DNA of 7,416 nt from an uncultured Saprospiraceae bacterium (GTDB taxonomy: Bacteria; Bacteroidota; Bacteroidia; Chitinophagales; Saprospiraceae): assembly GCA_938002705.1 (NCBI GenBank), contig CALLAG010000159.1, positions 1 through 7,416 on the forward strand, read 5' to 3'. The notes beneath the pieces were generated by a model. It saw only the letters and a list, made by a program, of their open reading frames with translations, did no database searches and was not told the DNA's origin. The position numbers were made by a program, and so were the translations under genes. Of this stretch, positions 5,029 through 7,416 are shown piece by piece (position 1 is the first letter of the stretch; each line of letters begins with the position of its first letter).

Positions 5029-7416
5029 ATGAAAAACCTAATCACTTATATACACATCATAGTTATTCTCATCTTGGGAACACAGTTCTTACAAGGACAG
5101 ACAGCTAGCTCTACAGCAGGTTGTGCTGAACTCAAAGTAGAATTTACTGCTCCAGCAGCCTCAAGTCATTACTGGGTATTCGGAGATGGTGCATCCAGTG
5201 TCTCAGACCTACAGAATCCCGTCCATTCTTATGTACAACCTGGCACATATACAGCTCAGTTATTTGACGTAGAAGGTGGTACCCAAGTCGGAGATGATAT
5301 AATCATTACTGTCTACCCGCCTATCAAGTTTGAGATAGATGCAGATGTCAGATCAGGCTGTGCTCCATTAGAAGTAAATTTCACAAGTACATTAGACATA
5401 CATCCTGATATCGAGATAGAGGATATAGTATGGACCTTCGGTGATGGAAGTAGTGCCTCTGGCGAAAACACAAATTACACCTATACTTCGAGCGGCGTAT
5501 TCACTGTATCCGTTAAGGTCATCACTAAGGACAGAATCAAATGTGACGAGCCCGTTATATTTGAAGATTATATAACAATAGAAGGCGTACGTACAAGCTT
5601 TAGAATCAATAAAAACTCATCATGTAACGTCCCTGATAATTTTGTTTTCACTAACACAACAGATGCTGAAGAAGGGACTACATACATGTGGGATTTTGGG
5701 AATGGAGAATCAAGTTCTGATGAAGGACCACATAGCATAGAATATACATCTGAGGGTCTCTACTTTATCACATTGACATCAACGACGCCTAATGGCTGTA
5801 TTACGTCATCTAAAAGATCTATTAATATAGGAGCTCCGACCATAGAACCTACATATCCTGACACTGTATGCCTCAGTTCTGAGTTCAGATTATCACATAA
5901 TACTATTGCTAAAGATTTTATCTGGGACTTTACAGGATCTGATATAGATACAACGAGATACGACAGAATTACTAATATCAAGCAACCTACTATAGCATTC
6001 GAAAGTCTCGGCATTCAGACATTTACACTTACGGCCATTGCTGAAGACAGCTGTGAGACTACTGTCACTCTGAGTGTAGTCGTATATCAACCAGATGCAT
6101 CCTATACACTCGGACCTGACATCACTTGTAGTGACAATATTTTTATAGAATATACTGCTAATGATCCTAATCTACTACAGTACACTTTCAATAATGACTT
6201 TAATGGAGGAGGAGTAGATATAACCAGAAATACTCCTACCGGTGCTAATCAATATATGCACCCTGAGAGAGACGAGTACTATATTAACTATCTGGACTCG
6301 ACTGTGACACGCTTGATAGTAGAATCTGTACATGGATGCAGGGATACTGTACTTAATAAGTTTTTCTTACAGAAACCTGAAGCCTTTTTCTTACCCGATG
6401 TAGTTAAAGGTTGTATCCCCTTTGATGTAAATTTTATGGACTTAAGTTTCTCAGAAAATGAAGTTCAGATAAGAGCATGGGATTACGGAGATGGCGAGGA
6501 TGACTTCTTTCTCAGAGATGATACTCTGATCACACATACATATACTACCGCCGGTCTACATAGAGCCGTACTAACGATTACTGACGTGAATGGCTGTAGA
6601 GATGTATCAAGAGAAGTAGAAATAATAGCTATAGACAAAGATACGATACCGGGAATTGGAACTCCAGTTCAGTGTCCCGAATTAGTATTCTGCGTTGGTG
6701 ATACGGTAGCATTAGCAGTACCTACAGATCAGATTAATACGAACCTCCATATAGAGTCTGACGAAGGCCGGTTCAACCATTGCTGGAAAGAGCAAGAAGC
6801 TTTCCATACTTATCAATACCCGGGTGTATACCCTGTTAGCGCTACCTTAGAATTCTTTACGATATTCATAGATTCTCTAGGTGCTGCTTGTGATATAACT
6901 ATAGAAGGTTCAAGATCTGACATCGATTATAATATAGAATGCGACAACCCTTATGTAGTTAATCTTAATAGCGAAAAAAGTATCAATGCAGATGAGTACA
7001 CATGGTATGTAGGAGATAAAGAAATATCTAACGATCGTGCATTATCCTATACATTTGACGAACGTGGTGAGTATACGATATACTTAGAGACAAGTCAGAA
7101 TGGTGTAGACTGTATGCACAGAGATAGTGCTACAATATACATTACCGATATCATCGCAGATATCAGTATACCTGACATAGCATGTGCAAGTAATCCTACG
7201 CCACTTGATGCCTCGGGATCACAAGATGTACATGATATGTGCCATGCTGGCTATATATGGCAGTTTGAAAATCAGAGACCAAGAGAAGTCAATGATAGCA
7301 TACTTAACCATACACTGCTGCCTGGATTTCAGACAATCACATTAATCGCAGAAGATATTAATGGATGTACTGATACTGTCTCAGCGACAACGACAGTCTA
7401 TGACTTACAAGCTGAT
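5029..7416 (+). CDS. Large secreted PKD/Ig-like repeat surface protein, 3' end outside the window
   Basis: The frame is open from ATG 5029 to the window edge (796 codons). A signal peptide (about 1-24) is followed by at least nine Ig-like modules with a period of about 86 residues. Clear PKD motifs are YWVFGDG (48-54), WTFGDG (135-140), WDFGNG (221-226) and WDYGDG (484-489). Weaker ones centre on W299, W659 and W744. Modules commonly open with a Cys (as in GCAPLEVNF at 110-118) and close with NGC plus a polar residue. The cysteines pair at 111/172, 199/257, 281/342, 367/437, 462/523, 638/695 and 719/780, suggesting one disulfide per module. Such proteins serve as extracellular adhesins or matrix components. 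Most in this phylum end in a T9SS type B (gliding-motility-associated) domain, which would lie beyond the window. It starts 10 bp after the M43 gene, in the same cluster as PorP/SprF, its likely export partner. Substrate and true length are unknown. Confidence 0.9.
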   Translation, partial: MKNLITYIHIIVILILGTQFLQGQTASSTAGCAELKVEFTAPAASSHYWVFGDGASSVSDLQNPVHSYVQPGTYTAQLFDVEGGTQVGDDIIITVYPPIKFEIDADVRSGCAPLEVNFTSTLDIHPDIEIEDIVWTFGDGSSASGENTNYTYTSSGVFTVSVKVITKDRIKCDEPVIFEDYITIEGVRTSFRINKNSSCNVPDNFVFTNTTDAEEGTTYMWDFGNGESSSDEGPHSIEYTSEGLYFITLTSTTPNGCITSSKRSINIGAPTIEPTYPDTVCLSSEFRLSHNTIAKDFIWDFTGSDIDTTRYDRITNIKQPTIAFESLGIQTFTLTAIAEDSCETTVTLSVVVYQPDASYTLGPDITCSDNIFIEYTANDPNLLQYTFNNDFNGGGVDITRNTPTGANQYMHPERDEYYINYLDSTVTRLIVESVHGCRDTVLNKFFLQKPEAFFLPDVVKGCIPFDVNFMDLSFSENEVQIRAWDYGDGEDDFFLRDDTLITHTYTTAGLHRAVLTITDVNGCRDVSREVEIIAIDKDTIPGIGTPVQCPELVFCVGDTVALAVPTDQINTNLHIESDEGRFNHCWKEQEAFHTYQYPGVYPVSATLEFFTIFIDSLGAACDITIEGSRSDIDYNIECDNPYVVNLNSEKSINADEYTWYVGDKEISNDRALSYTFDERGEYTIYLETSQNGVDCMHRDSATIYITDIIADISIPDIACASNPTPLDASGSQDVHDMCHAGYIWQFENQRPREVNDSILNHTLLPGFQTITLIAEDINGCTDTVSATTTVYDLQAD

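Larger units (their letters stand above)
3127..7416 (+). other. Putative three-gene export cluster: PorP/SprF, M43 pseudoprotease, PKD surface protein
   Basis: Three consecutive plus-strand genes have intergenic gaps of 20 and 10 bp and no terminator or promoter-like motif between them, so cotranscription is likely. All three products carry signal peptides. The order is transporter partner, accessory protein, cargo, matching the known pairing of PorP/SprF proteins with large type B T9SS substrates. The role of the middle gene is not explained by that model. The cluster may continue to the right. Confidence 0.7.

Noticed and set aside
5760..6090. Two overlapping minus-strand open frames of 84 and 65 codons
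   Set aside because: They lie wholly inside the PKD coding sequence on the opposite strand, overlap each other, and have no family features. The plus-strand frame there has clear modules.

Overview
The window looks like chromosomal DNA of a Bacteroidota bacterium with a type IX secretion system (T9SS). Four signs support this: a PorP/SprF-family outer-membrane protein, a secreted protein with a type A T9SS C-terminal sorting domain, a large multi-module PKD surface protein, and a promoter matching the Bacteroidota consensus (TTG ... TAnnTTTG). The DNA is AT-rich, favours ATA (Ile) and AGA (Arg) codons, and shows no Shine-Dalgarno sequences in front of the main starts, which also fits that phylum. 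The class cannot be fixed from the sequence alone. PKD plus PorP/SprF loci are common in Saprospiria, Chitinophagia and Flavobacteriia.

Left part (1-807): a possible gene start running off the left edge on the minus strand, a gene-free stretch of about 260 bp, then a plus-strand gene for a small four-helix membrane protein of unknown function.

Middle part (808-2987), minus strand: a small SET-domain protein whose only usable start appears to be TTG, followed by a secreted right-handed beta-helix protein ending in a T9SS type A sorting domain. A consensus-perfect -7 element lies just upstream of the beta-helix gene. It fixes the start at 2412, so the gene has its own promoter.

Right part (3127-7416), plus strand: a compact three-gene cluster with gaps of 20 and 10 bp. 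It encodes a PorP/SprF protein, a secreted M43 (pappalysin/cytophagalysin-like) protein whose catalytic zinc motif is destroyed, and the first 796 residues of a large PKD/Ig-like repeat protein that leaves the window still open. PorP/SprF partners are known to be needed for export of T9SS cargo with type B C-terminal domains, SprB with SprF being the model. The natural reading is a dedicated surface-adhesin export unit in which the M43 pseudoprotease has an unknown accessory role.

The most interesting points are the intact but apparently dead M43 protein between transporter partner and cargo, and the very regular cysteine pairing (about 61 residues apart, period about 86) that exposes nine modules in the PKD protein, several of which lack the usual PKD motif.
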